A DNA stretch of 64,000 nt from Ardenticatenaceae bacterium (lineage in GTDB: Bacteria; Chloroflexota; Anaerolineae; Promineifilales; Promineifilaceae): assembly GCA_020634455.1 (NCBI GenBank), contig JACKBQ010000002.1:868001-932000 (forward strand), written 5' to 3'. A program made the translations under genes and the position numbers. The notes below the pieces were generated by a model, which saw nothing but the letters and a program-made list of their open reading frames with translations, was not told where the DNA came from and made no database searches. The first letter of the stretch is position 1, and each line of letters starts with the position of its first letter. Positions 39,846-48,535 of the stretch are shown piece after piece.

Positions 39846-41164
39846 CTGAGTTAGAAAATATTGAGAGAGACAAATCGAAAAAATCCGGGTGGAAAACGGC
39901 CGTAAATAGCCTCGGCCCTGTGCTTGTCACCTTGCTTACCCTCGGGCTGGTTATCGAAGTTAGCTTCCGGCTGTTTTACCAGCTCATTCCCATCGAGGTG
40001 TGTGCCTCAGACCCGATTATCGGCACCTACACCTGCCAGCCTTACTTTGAATATGACAAGCCCGTGCGCATTGGCTACCGCTACATTCCCAATTTTAAGC
40101 TGGAAGGGTTGTGGAACCCTGCCAACCCCTACCTGGCCAATTCCGAAAATAGCACCGCGCCCAGCGACCGGGACGACTCGTTTGAATATCGCTTTGTCAC
40201 CGATGATCATGGTTTTCCCAACGAACCGGCCGTTTGGCAAGACCAGTACGATATTGTGATTGCGGGGGACTCGTTCACCATTCGCACCGCACCCACCACC
40301 TGGATTGAGCGGCTGGAACAGCACGCCGGGCAGGAGATTTTGACGCTGGGCGCACCAAGCTGGAGCACGCTGAACGAAGCTGAAGCGATCCGGCAATTTG
40401 GCCTGGATAAAAGTCCAACATACGTGTTGCTAATGTTTTTTGAGGGCAACGACATCATTAACACGCAGCAATATTTGGAGCGACGGGATAGCGGGCTGGA
40501 TTGGCGTGCGTTCGATATGCAGGGTGTTTCCTGGTATCGGCGGCTGCTAACGCCTCATTTTGCGGCTTATTTTTGGCAAAAACTGTTCCCGACGGAGCCA
40601 GAAGCCGCGCCTGACTACCGCTATCCGGTGGCAGCCAGCACGGAGGCGGGGCTGATTGAGACGGTGTTTAAGGATATTCATTTGCTGCCGCTGAGTGCCG
40701 ATTATGAGACATTGGCCGCTTCGGATGAATTTACGGCCGTAAAATCTACCCTCATCGCCCTTAATGAAGAAGTCGCCGCGCAAGGGGCTCAGCTCGTTGT
40801 CGTCTACATTCCCAGCAAAGAGCACGTGCTTTGGTCTCGCATTTGGGATCCGGAAGATGTGAACAACGTGCTGGAGCGCACCGTCACCGTTACGCTTAGC
40901 AACGGCGATTCTGGCCATTTGCAATGGGAGCCACGTTATTTGAGCTTCGATAAATTTGGCGAAACGAGCCAGGCGCAAGAACGTTTAATGGCCGATTTCA
41001 CGGCCGAATCTGGCATTCAGTTTCTGAATTTGTCACCCATTTTTTGGGAGCAAAGCATTCAGCAGGGGGAGCTTTACCATTACGGGGACCCACACTGGAA
41101 CCAGGCGGGGAACGATTTGGCGGCGGATGCTATTTGGGCCTTTTTACAATCGGTGGCTGAGTAA
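39842..41164 (+). CDS. Membrane-anchored SGNH-hydrolase-like protein (AlgX/AlgJ type)
   Basis: 440 residues. One N-terminal transmembrane segment (LGPVLVTLLTLGLVIEVSFR) anchors a large extracytoplasmic domain. SGNH features are seen: YDIVIAGDSFTIRT (block I serine), MFFEGNDIINTQQY (block III), and a C-terminal YHYGDPHWNQAGNDL that supplies the Asp and His. This organisation is like the O-acetyltransferase/esterase domains acting on exopolysaccharides, which is inference. Its ATG overlaps the stop of the RNA methyltransferase gene, and its 3' end overlaps the convergent gene by 35 bases. Confidence 0.8.
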   Translation: MTELENIERDKSKKSGWKTAVNSLGPVLVTLLTLGLVIEVSFRLFYQLIPIEVCASDPIIGTYTCQPYFEYDKPVRIGYRYIPNFKLEGLWNPANPYLANSENSTAPSDRDDSFEYRFVTDDHGFPNEPAVWQDQYDIVIAGDSFTIRTAPTTWIERLEQHAGQEILTLGAPSWSTLNEAEAIRQFGLDKSPTYVLLMFFEGNDIINTQQYLERRDSGLDWRAFDMQGVSWYRRLLTPHFAAYFWQKLFPTEPEAAPDYRYPVAASTEAGLIETVFKDIHLLPLSADYETLAASDEFTAVKSTLIALNEEVAAQGAQLVVVYIPSKEHVLWSRIWDPEDVNNVLERTVTVTLSNGDSGHLQWEPRYLSFDKFGETSQAQERLMADFTAESGIQFLNLSPIFWEQSIQQGELYHYGDPHWNQAGNDLAADAIWAFLQSVAE

Positions 41165-41690
41165 AACACTGTGGGTTTTTACGATTGGTGAGTTTGCGCC
41201 AAAAGTAGACGGTAGTTCCCAGGCCGATGACGGTGCCGGAAAGCACAAAGGCAACGGCCGTTGCCGTAAATCCCACATATGATTCAGCTGGAACATTCAG
41301 GATGGTGATCACCAGTCCCACCAGCGCCATCACGAGCACACCCCCTACCACACCGCTTAGCGACCCCCAGATGAGTGCTTCGATGAGCGGAGAGGGATGG
41401 ATGGAAACGGCCGTTAACGCTGACTTCAAAGGCTCTGGCAGCTCCTGTGGCGGAATTTTTGCCCCCATTTGTAACCGCAGAATTGTCCAATTAACCGCCT
41501 GGCGCTGAGCAGGGTCGTCAATGCCTCGCAGGGAAAGATACATTTTCTCGTCACGAATGATGACCGAACGCGCACTAAACTCATCTACCAGGCGTGCTTG
41601 TAGCAACTGTTCCCTTAGGCCAGGGTGAGAGATGAGCAAAATCTCATGCGCCTCATTCGTAAATGAAAATGGTTGTGTAAGCGTCGTCAT
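41130..41690 (-). CDS. Membrane protein with two transmembrane segments
   Basis: 186 residues. A soluble N-terminal domain (about 1-95, with LREQLLQARLVDEFSARSVI and LRGIDDPAQRQAVNWTILRL) precedes two hydrophobic segments (LSGVVGGVLVMALVGLVITI and YVGFTATAVAFVLSGTVIGL) and a basic tail. It converges with, and overlaps by 35 bases, the SGNH gene. The family is not recognised. It is a single gene on this strand. The start ATG 41690 shows no clear ribosome site. Confidence 0.6.
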   Translation of the reverse strand: MTTLTQPFSFTNEAHEILLISHPGLREQLLQARLVDEFSARSVIIRDEKMYLSLRGIDDPAQRQAVNWTILRLQMGAKIPPQELPEPLKSALTAVSIHPSPLIEALIWGSLSGVVGGVLVMALVGLVITILNVPAESYVGFTATAVAFVLSGTVIGLGTTVYFWRKLTNRKNPQCFTQPPIVKRPK

Positions 41691-41770
41691 ACTGTTGAAT
41701 TATGGTTGCGAGATTAAAGCAGGGTCAACCTGACTTATGGTCTAGCCCTCTCGCCGTTCAGGGGGCAGCG

Positions 41771-41779
41771 TGTTATAAT
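41771..41779 (+). promoter_or_regulatory. Extended -10 promoter of sucCD
   Basis: TGTTATAAT combines the TGn extension with a perfect TATAAT. No -35 element is convincing, as expected for extended -10 promoters. The leader of about 135 bases contains the hairpin at 41798-41849. Confidence 0.55.
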
Positions 41780-41797
41780 TTTTTGGCTCTTTTCAAA

Positions 41798-41849
41798 GCA
41801 AACCACAGAAATATTTTGTAATACAGTAGACGAGTTCTCCGTGGTTTGC
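41798..41849 (+). promoter_or_regulatory. Leader stem-loop of sucC
   Basis: GCAAACCAC (41798-41806) pairs perfectly with GTGGTTTGC (41841-41849) inside the predicted 5' untranslated region. The inner arms (AGAAATA / TTCTCC) do not pair well. A regulatory role is inference. Confidence 0.45.
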
Positions 41850-41916
41850 CCAATCCAAACCAACTCATCCATCTAAAAATTAATTGTATGGAAATCCCCA
41901 CTAAAGGAGTGAATAC

Positions 41917-43074
41917 GTGAATCTGCACGAATACCAAGCAAAACGGTTGTTTGCCGAACACGGCGTGCCGATTCCCAATGGTGACGTCGCCTCAACCCCG
42001 GCTGAGGCGCGCGAAGTTGCCAGGGAATTAGGTGGCAAAGTCGTCGTGAAATCCCAAGTGCTCATCGGTGGGCGCGGTAAGGCTGGCGGCATTAAGCTGG
42101 CCAACAGCGCCGACGAAGCCGAAGCAGTCGCTGGCCAAATTTTAGGCATGGATATTAAAGGCTTCCAAGTAAATAAGGTGCTTATTGATGAGCAATCCCC
42201 TGGCGGCATTGACCAGGAAATTTATCTGGCAGTTCTTATTGACCGCGCCAAGCGTCGCCCAATGGTAATGGCCTCTGCCGAAGGTGGCATGGATATTGAA
42301 GAAGTGAACGAACGCAGCCCGGAAAAAATCTTCCGCGTGCATGTGGAACCAGCACTGGGTGTGCGTGGTTACCAATCCACCTATCTAGCCTCTTCTATGG
42401 ATTTGCCCCGCGAGCTTTGGCGGGATTTCCACAAAGTGGTGTCTGGCTTGTACGCTTGCTTTGTGGCCAACGACGCATCGCTGACGGAAATAAATCCGCT
42501 GGTGATTACGGGCACGCGGAAGTTAATGGCGCTGGATGGCAAAATGTCTATAGATGACAACGGGCTATCTCGGCGGCCAAAATTGGCTGAAATGCGGGAT
42601 GTTGATGAAGAAACGGCCGCAGAAAAAGAAGCGCGTCTCAATGGCATCAATTTTATTCAGCTGGAGGGCAACATTGGCTGTATGGTGAATGGGGCTGGTC
42701 TGGCGATGGCGACGATGGACGTGGTAAAGAAGTTCGGCGAAGAATATAACTGTGCCCCGGCCAACTTTTTGGACATTGGTGGTGGAGCGAAGGCAGAGCA
42801 GGTAGCCACAGCGCTGCGCCTCATTTTGTCTGACAAGAGCGTGAAGGCTGTGCTGATCAACATCTTTGGCGGCATTACGCGTGGCGATGAGGTGGCCAAG
42901 GGCATTATTGAAGCGTTAGAGCAGGTGAAAACAGACGTGCCGATGGTGGTACGGCTGGCAGGTACAAACGCTGCGGAAGGGATGGCGATTTTGGCGGATT
43001 CAGAAATGGAAACGGCCGTTACCCTCTCCGACGCAGCCCAAAAAGCGGTTGCCGCTGCAAAGGGGGCCAAGTAA
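41917..43074 (+). CDS. sucC: Succinyl-CoA ligase (ADP/GDP-forming) beta subunit
   Basis: 385 residues with GTG start at 41917 (AAGGAG upstream). The beta subunit binds the nucleotide and succinate. The ATP-grasp fold is recognisable: MNLHEYQAKRLFAEHGVPIP, VVKSQVLIGGRGKAGGIKLA, EINPLVITG, GNIGCMVNGAGLAMATMD, and NFLDIGGGAKAEQVATALRL, then INIFGGITRGDEVAKGI. It forms the alpha/beta enzyme with the next gene, sucD, whose ATG overlaps its stop (TAATG). The reaction couples succinyl-CoA to succinate with substrate-level phosphorylation in the TCA cycle. Confidence 0.97.
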   Translation: MNLHEYQAKRLFAEHGVPIPNGDVASTPAEAREVARELGGKVVVKSQVLIGGRGKAGGIKLANSADEAEAVAGQILGMDIKGFQVNKVLIDEQSPGGIDQEIYLAVLIDRAKRRPMVMASAEGGMDIEEVNERSPEKIFRVHVEPALGVRGYQSTYLASSMDLPRELWRDFHKVVSGLYACFVANDASLTEINPLVITGTRKLMALDGKMSIDDNGLSRRPKLAEMRDVDEETAAEKEARLNGINFIQLEGNIGCMVNGAGLAMATMDVVKKFGEEYNCAPANFLDIGGGAKAEQVATALRLILSDKSVKAVLINIFGGITRGDEVAKGIIEALEQVKTDVPMVVRLAGTNAAEGMAILADSEMETAVTLSDAAQKAVAAAKGAK

Positions 43075-43952
43075 TGAGCATTCTCGTGAATAAACACACA
43101 CGCCTTGTGGTTCAAGGGATCACCGGACGGGAAGGCACCTTCCACACCACCCAGATGATCGAATACGGCACCAATGTGGTCGCCGGTGTCACTCCCGGCA
43201 AAGGTGGCCAATGGTTCAGCACCGATGACAAAAAAGTACCCGTGTTTGATACCGTGAAGGAAGCTGTTGTTGCTACCGATGCCAACGTCTCTCTGATCTT
43301 TGTGCCCGCCCGGTTTGCTGTGGATGCCATCTACGAAGCCGCCGATGCTGGCGTAGATTTGATCGTTTGCCTGACTGAGCACATCCCAGTGCTGGATATG
43401 ATTGCCTGCCGCGCCTACCTGGATACGCTGGATGTGCGCCTGATTGGGCCAAACTGTCCTGGCTTGCTCACCCCAGGCGAGGCCAAAGTGGGCATCATTC
43501 CTGGTTCCATTGCCATGCCTGGCAATGTAGGCGTAGTTTCCAAAAGCGGTACGCTCACCTACGAGGTAATTGATGCCTTGACCAAATTAGGCATTGGCCA
43601 AACCACCTGTGTGGGCATTGGTGGCGATCCCATTGCTGGAACCAATTTTATTGATGTGCTGGCTTTGTTTGAAGAGGATCCGGCCACCGAGCAAATTGTG
43701 ATGATTGGTGAGATTGGCGGTAACGCGGAAGAGCAGGCGGCGGCGTACATCGCTCAGCATGTGACTAAACCGGTAACTTCGTTTATCGCGGGTCGCACGG
43801 CACCTCCCGGCAAGCGGATGGGCCACGCGGGGGCCATTGTGGAAGGCAAAAGTGGCACGGCCGAAAGCAAAGTAGCAGCATTGCGGGCGGCTGGCGTTCG
43901 TGTAGCAGATAATCCCGACGATATTGCCAAAATTGTGGCTGAACGACGGTAA
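43074..43952 (+). CDS. sucD: Succinyl-CoA ligase (ADP/GDP-forming) alpha subunit
   Basis: 292 residues. The alpha subunit binds CoA in its Rossmann domain (VQGITGREGTFHTTQMIEYG, GVTPGKGGQWF) and carries the phosphohistidine, here in GKRMGHAGAIVEG near the C-terminus. GPNCPGLLTPGEAKVGIIPG and SKSGTLTYEVIDALT are also conserved. ATG 43074 overlaps the sucC stop, so both subunits are made in equal amounts. A GGTAATC-type inverted repeat (43952-44034) begins right at the stop codon and leads into rsmD. Confidence 0.97.
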   Translation: MSILVNKHTRLVVQGITGREGTFHTTQMIEYGTNVVAGVTPGKGGQWFSTDDKKVPVFDTVKEAVVATDANVSLIFVPARFAVDAIYEAADAGVDLIVCLTEHIPVLDMIACRAYLDTLDVRLIGPNCPGLLTPGEAKVGIIPGSIAMPGNVGVVSKSGTLTYEVIDALTKLGIGQTTCVGIGGDPIAGTNFIDVLALFEEDPATEQIVMIGEIGGNAEEQAAAYIAQHVTKPVTSFIAGRTAPPGKRMGHAGAIVEGKSGTAESKVAALRAAGVRVADNPDDIAKIVAERR

Positions 43953-44034
43953 TTGGTAATCAGTGAAACAGTAATCAGTATTCAGTAATACACAACTGAA
44001 TGCTGATTACTAAATACTGACCTACTGTTCACTA
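43952..44034. repeat. Inverted repeat, GTAATCAGT word family (A4)
   Basis: AGTGAAACAGTAATCAGTAT on the left pairs with the ATACTGACCTACTGTTCACT end on the right through GATTACTAAATACTGA. TATTCAGTAAT and the ACTGAATGCTGATTAC words also pair. It fills the 85-base gap between sucD and rsmD. Confidence 0.7.
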
Positions 44035-44037
44035 GCA

Positions 44038-44610
44038 ATGCGTGTCATTAGCGGAAGCGCCAGGGGAAGCCGTTTAAAGCGGGTGCCAGGGGACTCCACC
44101 CGTCCTGTCATGGATCGCGTTAAAGAAAGCTTGTTCAATATTTTGGGCAAGGTGGATGGCGAGGTGTGGCTGGACTTATTTGCCGGAACGGGGCAGGTGG
44201 GCATTGAGGCGCTCAGCAGGGGGGCGGCTGAGGTGGTTTTTATTGATAAGGTGCGTCCAGCGATCAAAACTATCGAGGCCAATCTAAAAACAACGCGCTT
44301 GCAAGACCGTGCCAGGGTTGTTCAGGCGGATGCGTTTGATTATTTGAATCGGAGTGCGGTTGGGCAGGGGAGCAACGGCCGTTTTCACCTGATCTATGTT
44401 GCCCCGCCGCAATATTTGGGTTTGTGGCAAAAAGTGATGTCGGTGTTGGATGAACGGCCGTCTGCCTGGTTAACCCCTGCTGGTATTGTGGCCGTGCAAA
44501 TTGACCCCAAAGAATATGAACTCCTCACCCTGCAAAATCTAGCTTTGTACGACAGCCGAACCTATGGCAATACCCAACTGTGTTTTTACGAGCAGCGTGC
44601 AGACGAATAA
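44038..44610 (+). CDS. rsmD: 16S rRNA (guanine-966-N2)-methyltransferase RsmD
   Basis: 190 residues. N-terminus MRVISGSARGSRLKRVPG followed by TRPVMDRVKESLFNIL is diagnostic. The SAM-binding motif is DLFAGTGQVGIEALSRGA, and FIDKVRPAIKTIEANL follows. The catalytic motif, normally (D/N)-P-P-(F/Y), reads VAPPQY (in LIYVAPPQYLGLW), so the first residue is Ala; this may be a lineage variant. Two ACGGCCGT palindromes encode SNGRF and DERPS, both in loops. No ribosome site is obvious because the repeat element reaches the start codon. Confidence 0.9.
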   Translation: MRVISGSARGSRLKRVPGDSTRPVMDRVKESLFNILGKVDGEVWLDLFAGTGQVGIEALSRGAAEVVFIDKVRPAIKTIEANLKTTRLQDRARVVQADAFDYLNRSAVGQGSNGRFHLIYVAPPQYLGLWQKVMSVLDERPSAWLTPAGIVAVQIDPKEYELLTLQNLALYDSRTYGNTQLCFYEQRADE

Positions 44611-44611
44611 C

Positions 44612-45397
44612 TTACTGTTGTAACGTTACCTGAATGACGCATTGAGCAATGATGTTCTGTGCCTGGTTTGCAGCGGACAGGCGAATGAGGTAGGGGCCAG
44701 ACTGCCACTCGCTCAGGTTTACACTGCCCAAAAATCCTTCCTGCACGGTTTGATCAATCGTGCGACCCAGTAATGAGGCCCATTGCCCACTTGTTTGTGG
44801 CCCGTTGGCTTCCAGTGTGTAGTAGCCGAAATCCTCAAAGTTGGCCGTGCCGTTGAATGTGATTGTGCCTGCCACCACAGAACCATTGCGTGGTTCCAAA
44901 ATGTTTAGCTGCAAAGTACAGCCGACAGAGGGTGTGGGTGGGGGGAGCGGTGTGCCAACGGCCGTTGCTGTCTCGCCAGGCACCGTTTTGTCTGCTGGAT
45001 TGTCGGCTGGTTCGCCAGGGTTGCCCGCCAGGGTGATGGTTGGCACCAGTGGGGGTGTGGTTGTGGGCTGGCGCGTAAGCAGCGGCGTGGGAGAAGAGAG
45101 TGGCGTTCGGAAAATGTCTGGCGTAGGGGTTGGGTCTCGGAATAGCGTTTCTGGCAGGGTGGGGGCAATCTGGTTGTTTACGTAGTAAACGCCACCGATG
45201 ATTGCGGCCAAAATGATAATGACGATCAATGCGGTATTGCGAATTTGGGTGTTGGTTTCGCGCTCTAAATTAAAAATTGCGACCCGCAGTTGCCGCTGTG
45301 CCCGAATGAGTTGGCTAAAGTACCAAAACAGCCCCAGCGTAGCAATGATGTAAATCGGAATATCGTTGTGCAGAATGAAGACGTAAAATTGATCCAT
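44612..45397 (-). CDS. Membrane protein with Thr/Pro linker and extracellular Ig-like domain
   Basis: 261 residues. Two hydrophobic segments near the N-terminus (IPIYIIATLGLFWYFSQLI and NTALIVIIILAAIIGGVYYV) bracket a short charged loop (RAQRQLRVAIFNLERETNTQ). A Pro/Thr linker follows (about 85-150). The C-terminal domain (CTLQLNILEPRNGSVVAGTI, then FNGTANFEDFGYYTLEANGP) looks like a bacterial Ig or PKD-type beta sandwich; the same kind of segment appears in the pseudokinase protein at 61.6-63.6 kb. It converges with rsmD and ends two bases after it. The function is unknown. Confidence 0.65.
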   Translation of the reverse strand: MDQFYVFILHNDIPIYIIATLGLFWYFSQLIRAQRQLRVAIFNLERETNTQIRNTALIVIIILAAIIGGVYYVNNQIAPTLPETLFRDPTPTPDIFRTPLSSPTPLLTRQPTTTPPLVPTITLAGNPGEPADNPADKTVPGETATAVGTPLPPPTPSVGCTLQLNILEPRNGSVVAGTITFNGTANFEDFGYYTLEANGPQTSGQWASLLGRTIDQTVQEGFLGSVNLSEWQSGPYLIRLSAANQAQNIIAQCVIQVTLQQ

Positions 45398-45409
45398 AAA
45401 AAGAAATTA

Positions 45410-45597
45410 GACACTAATGACTCTACTGAAAAAACCACAGATTACGCAGATTTTTTACTCTGGACACCTTTGGAGCGGCAATCCAAGATTGCATGCGCCT
45501 CTGCTAGACCTTTTTTCAGTGGACTCACTGATAAACATTGAATTACACAGATAATATCCCAAAATCAGTGTTTATCAGTGCCAATCAGTGTCCAATT
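45410..45597. repeat. Nested inverted repeats in the gap before the nucleoside phosphorylase (family B)
   Basis: Several nested pairs occur: ACTGAAAAAA with TTTTTTCAGT; CACTGATAAACA (45526-45537) with TGTTTATCAGTG (45569-45580); and ACCACAGATTACGCAGATT words at 45433-45452. The gap (229 bases) contains no gene. Confidence 0.5.
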
Positions 45598-45626
45598 CAG
45601 AAAATGATATGTGGCTCATCGGGGAG

Positions 45627-46469
45627 TTAGAGCTGTTGCAGAATACCACGCAGCAGGACGGTAAGCTTGGGTACAATTTGCTTGCCCATTTCCATCACCT
45701 CTTCATGGTCCAGCACGGTGCCCGGTTTAGGGTCGGGCACGGCCATGTTAGTGATGGAAGAGATACCCATGATGCGCAAACCGGCATGGCGAGCGACGAC
45801 AACGGTGGGCACGGTGGACATGCCCACTGCGTCTGCACCGACGGTACGCAGGAAGCGCAGTTCGGCGGGGGTCTCAAAGCTGGGACCGGCGACGTAGGCG
45901 TAGGTGCCTTCTTGCAGGGTGAAGTTGTTGGATACGGCCGTTTCCTTCGCCAACTTCCGTAATGCCACATCATATGTGCCAATCATGTCCATAAAACGGG
46001 GGCCAATGCGGTCATCGTTGGGGCCGCGCAGCGGATTTAGCCCCGCCATACCCAAAAAGTTGATGTGGTCGGTTATGAGCATCAAGTCACCGGGGCTGAA
46101 GCTGGCGTTGATGCCGCCCGCCGCGTTGGTGACAATAAGCATTTTGATGCCTAGCGCGTTCATCACCCGGACAGGCAGGGTGATTTGCTCCATGTTGTAC
46201 CCTTCGTAGTAGTGTGCCCGCCCTTGCTGCACCAGCACCGTTTTGCCCTCTAGGGTGCCGATGACCAACCTGCCGCTGTGTCCCACCACAGTAGATTGGG
46301 GCCAGCCAGGAATTTCTTCGTAAGGAATGATGTCTGGATTTTGAATGCTGTTGGCTAACTCGCTGAGGCCAGACCCAAGCACCAGCCCGATGGTAGGTTG
46401 GTAATTGGTGCGTTGGCGAATGGCTTGAACGGCCGTTTCTACTTGCTGGGCAGTTTCGGTGGTAGTCAT
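45627..46469 (-). CDS. punA: Purine nucleoside phosphorylase (trimeric, PNP/MTAP family)
   Basis: 280 residues. It splits purine nucleosides with phosphate to base and (deoxy)ribose 1-phosphate. Motifs: GLVLGSGLSELA (phosphate site), VGHSGRLVIGTLEGKTVLVQ, GRAHYYEGYNMEQITLPVRV, LIVTNAAGGIN, and GPSFETPAELRFLRTVGADA, then VGMSTVPTVVVARHAGLRIM. The residue pattern (FETPAE and the Asn in SITNMA) is of the guanosine/inosine-preferring trimeric type. It is a single gene preceded by the Xer recombinase on the same strand (about 75-base gap). Confidence 0.95.
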   Translation of the reverse strand: MTTTETAQQVETAVQAIRQRTNYQPTIGLVLGSGLSELANSIQNPDIIPYEEIPGWPQSTVVGHSGRLVIGTLEGKTVLVQQGRAHYYEGYNMEQITLPVRVMNALGIKMLIVTNAAGGINASFSPGDLMLITDHINFLGMAGLNPLRGPNDDRIGPRFMDMIGTYDVALRKLAKETAVSNNFTLQEGTYAYVAGPSFETPAELRFLRTVGADAVGMSTVPTVVVARHAGLRIMGISSITNMAVPDPKPGTVLDHEEVMEMGKQIVPKLTVLLRGILQQL

Positions 46470-46543
46470 AGTTTCCCCTAAAAATAACAGGCCACGACAG
46501 GGCTGCCGTGGCGCACAAACTATAAAATTAGATAGATGGATCT

Positions 46544-47419
46544 TTAATTGGCAGGTTCGGCTTCTTCCAACTGCGTATAAATTTGGGTTGTCGAAATATT
46601 GGCGTGACCCAGCAATTTTTGAACTTCTTGCAAATCGGAGCCGCTGTTGAGCTTATGGGCGGCAAAGCTGTGGCGTAGGGTGTGCGGGGTGACCGCCACA
46701 CTGAGATCTGCTTCTTTGGCATACGCTTTGATAATGAGCCACAAGCCCTGTCGTGTGAGTTGCTGGCCTCGGTGGTTCAGGAACATAGCCGTTTCATCTT
46801 TGTCTTTTACCAGAAACGGCCGTCCTTCCTCCATGTAATTCCCCAAAATATCTTTCGTGTATTGATCAAATGGGAGTTCGCGAACTTGGTCGTCTTTACC
46901 CGGGCAATATAGCACCTTATTTTCTAAATCAACATCTGCTAGCTGCAAGGAAACAACCTCTGTTACCCGCATGCCAGTAGAATAAAGCATATTTAGCAAT
47001 GCCATATCTCTCAGATTTTTAGGAGATTTTTTATTTGCTGGGGCTTGTAGTAATCGATCGACTTCTTCTGACGAAAGCGTTTTCGGTAAGCGTTTCTTCA
47101 CTTTAGGTGAATCAATAGCGGTTGTTGGATTTTCTTCAATGATTTCATTGGCGCACAGATAATTGAAAAAAGATTTTACGGCCGCTACTTTTCTAGCCAC
47201 GGAAGATGAGGCGTAAGGCTGTTCCTTCATGTACTCGACATACCCATTGATTTTATCAGCATCGATGGATTGCCAACCAGAAGCATTCTTAATGCTGTTG
47301 TTATCCTGCAAGTAGGATACAAATTGCCCTAGATCATTTTTGTAGGCAGCAATTGTATTATTAGAATAATTGTATTCTTGTTGAAGGAACTTTAGGAAGG
47401 CGAGCAGCTGTTCTTCCAT
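46544..47419 (-). CDS. Tyrosine site-specific recombinase, XerC/XerD-like
   Basis: 291 residues from ATG 47419 (AAGGAG nine bases upstream). The N-terminal SAM-like domain has TIAAYKNDLGQFVSYLQ. The catalytic residues are all seen: Arg151 in STGMRVTEVVSL, Lys174 or 175, His246 and Arg249 in TPHTLRHSFA, His272 in KLLGHANISTTQIY, and nucleophile Tyr281. Length and motifs fit XerC/XerD, which resolve chromosome dimers at dif; a role as a mobile-element integrase cannot be excluded, but no att sites or phage genes are nearby. Its DNA and the AT-rich upstream region differ from the neighbours. Confidence 0.9.
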   Translation of the reverse strand: MEEQLLAFLKFLQQEYNYSNNTIAAYKNDLGQFVSYLQDNNSIKNASGWQSIDADKINGYVEYMKEQPYASSSVARKVAAVKSFFNYLCANEIIEENPTTAIDSPKVKKRLPKTLSSEEVDRLLQAPANKKSPKNLRDMALLNMLYSTGMRVTEVVSLQLADVDLENKVLYCPGKDDQVRELPFDQYTKDILGNYMEEGRPFLVKDKDETAMFLNHRGQQLTRQGLWLIIKAYAKEADLSVAVTPHTLRHSFAAHKLNSGSDLQEVQKLLGHANISTTQIYTQLEEAEPAN

Positions 47420-47896
47420 CGCCACACACTCCTTGCTATGCTCAGATATTTTGGAGGGCTTTTGTTCGTATAGCAACGAGCGTATTTTTGAATGCAGTAA
47501 ATACGTTCGTCTTACAAAAGGGGTGCCACTCTAAAAATTTTGTTAGTACTGAGCCAGAAAGTGTCAGATGAAATGATATCGGACAACTTAAATTAAGATT
47601 ATGTAAGTTAAACTAGGCGCATTATAACAATTACTTTTCATAAGATCAAATATAAATCAACATAATGATCAAAACAAGGGTAGGTGATTTGTGCTATACG
47701 AATTTTGATCGTCTATCGTAACCCGGTATTGATTTTGGCTGGGGCGTAAAAGATGTTTTGGGCAAAATATTTGAATTGCAGAGGGTTTAGCGGTAAGGCA
47801 ATAACTGGTATGATTGTGTTGTAACTTTTTGTAGACATTACATTTGTCCCAAAAATCGCACGGTAAGAATATCCTTTAGAAAGGTTGTGTAAAGAA
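47420..47896. other. AT-rich intergenic region between xer and the TPR gene
   Basis: 477 bases, markedly AT-rich at 47470-47700. It carries the xer promoter at 47621-47649. No dif-like site, DnaA box cluster or RNA gene was recognised by eye. TTGATC words recur (47644 and nearby). Confidence 0.5.
47621..47649 (-). promoter_or_regulatory. xer promoter
   Basis: On the minus strand, TTGATC (47649-47644), a 17-base spacer and a perfect TATAAT (47626-47621). The leader would be about 195 bases. Confidence 0.7.
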
Positions 47897-48415
47897 ATGA
47901 AGAGAGATTCCAAAGATCAAAAAGACGATCTGAAGTTTGAAGCTTTATTTAAGCAGGGGAGTGGGCTGCTGCATCAGGGCAAAGTAAATGATGCCGTTGC
48001 TGCGCTTCAGGAAGCGCACGCTCTTGACCCCACCCATTTTGATGCAGCGCTTAACTTAAGCGGTGCGTACATTTTAACAAAGAAATTTAAGCAGTCTGTG
48101 AAATTATTGGAGCAACTGTGCGAGCAGTCGCCCAACAATGTAATGGTTTGGACTAACTTGGGCGCAGCTTATCTGGGGAATCCTATTTTGGCGCGTGACG
48201 AGGAACAGTTACAAGCAATCGCTGCATTTAAGCAGGCATTGGCGATAGATCCTGCTGCGCCAAATGTAGCTTATAACATTGGCCTGATTTATCGTGATCG
48301 TCGCGAGTTTGATTTGGCGATTAGTTGGTTTGAGCGGGCGGTGCGGGCTAACCCAAACGATAAAGATGCAAGAAATTTAATTAAAAAATTGCGCGAAATG
48401 AACGGCCGTACCTGA
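47897..48415 (+). CDS. Tetratricopeptide repeat protein
   Basis: 172 residues from ATG 47897; a TTG at 47885 is in frame but less likely. Three to four TPR units are visible: FKQGSGLLHQGKVNDAVAAL, then FDAALNLSGAYILTKKFKQS, VMVWTNLGAAYLGNPILARD and PNVAYNIGLIYRDRREFDLA. TPR helices bind partner proteins. No signal peptide is present, so it is cytoplasmic. It is a small scaffold, and partners are unknown. It is followed by the UGPase gene on the same strand, with a gap of 120 bases. The N-terminus (KRDSKDQKDDLKFEALFKQ) is charged. Confidence 0.8.
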   Translation: MKRDSKDQKDDLKFEALFKQGSGLLHQGKVNDAVAALQEAHALDPTHFDAALNLSGAYILTKKFKQSVKLLEQLCEQSPNNVMVWTNLGAAYLGNPILARDEEQLQAIAAFKQALAIDPAAPNVAYNIGLIYRDRREFDLAISWFERAVRANPNDKDARNLIKKLREMNGRT

Positions 48416-48535
48416 CCCATCGTTTATTTATTACGAAACAAACCATTCGTTAGGTGCAGCAGTTTTCCGTAGTACCGTCACTTCGCTCAGCCCTTATTAA
48501 CTTTGACCTATCATTTTGACAAGGAAAGCGAACAG

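Noticed and set aside
46544..47896. Xer gene as the integrase of a mobile element
   Set aside because: No attachment-site repeats, phage or conjugation genes lie nearby; the AT-rich upstream region alone is not enough.
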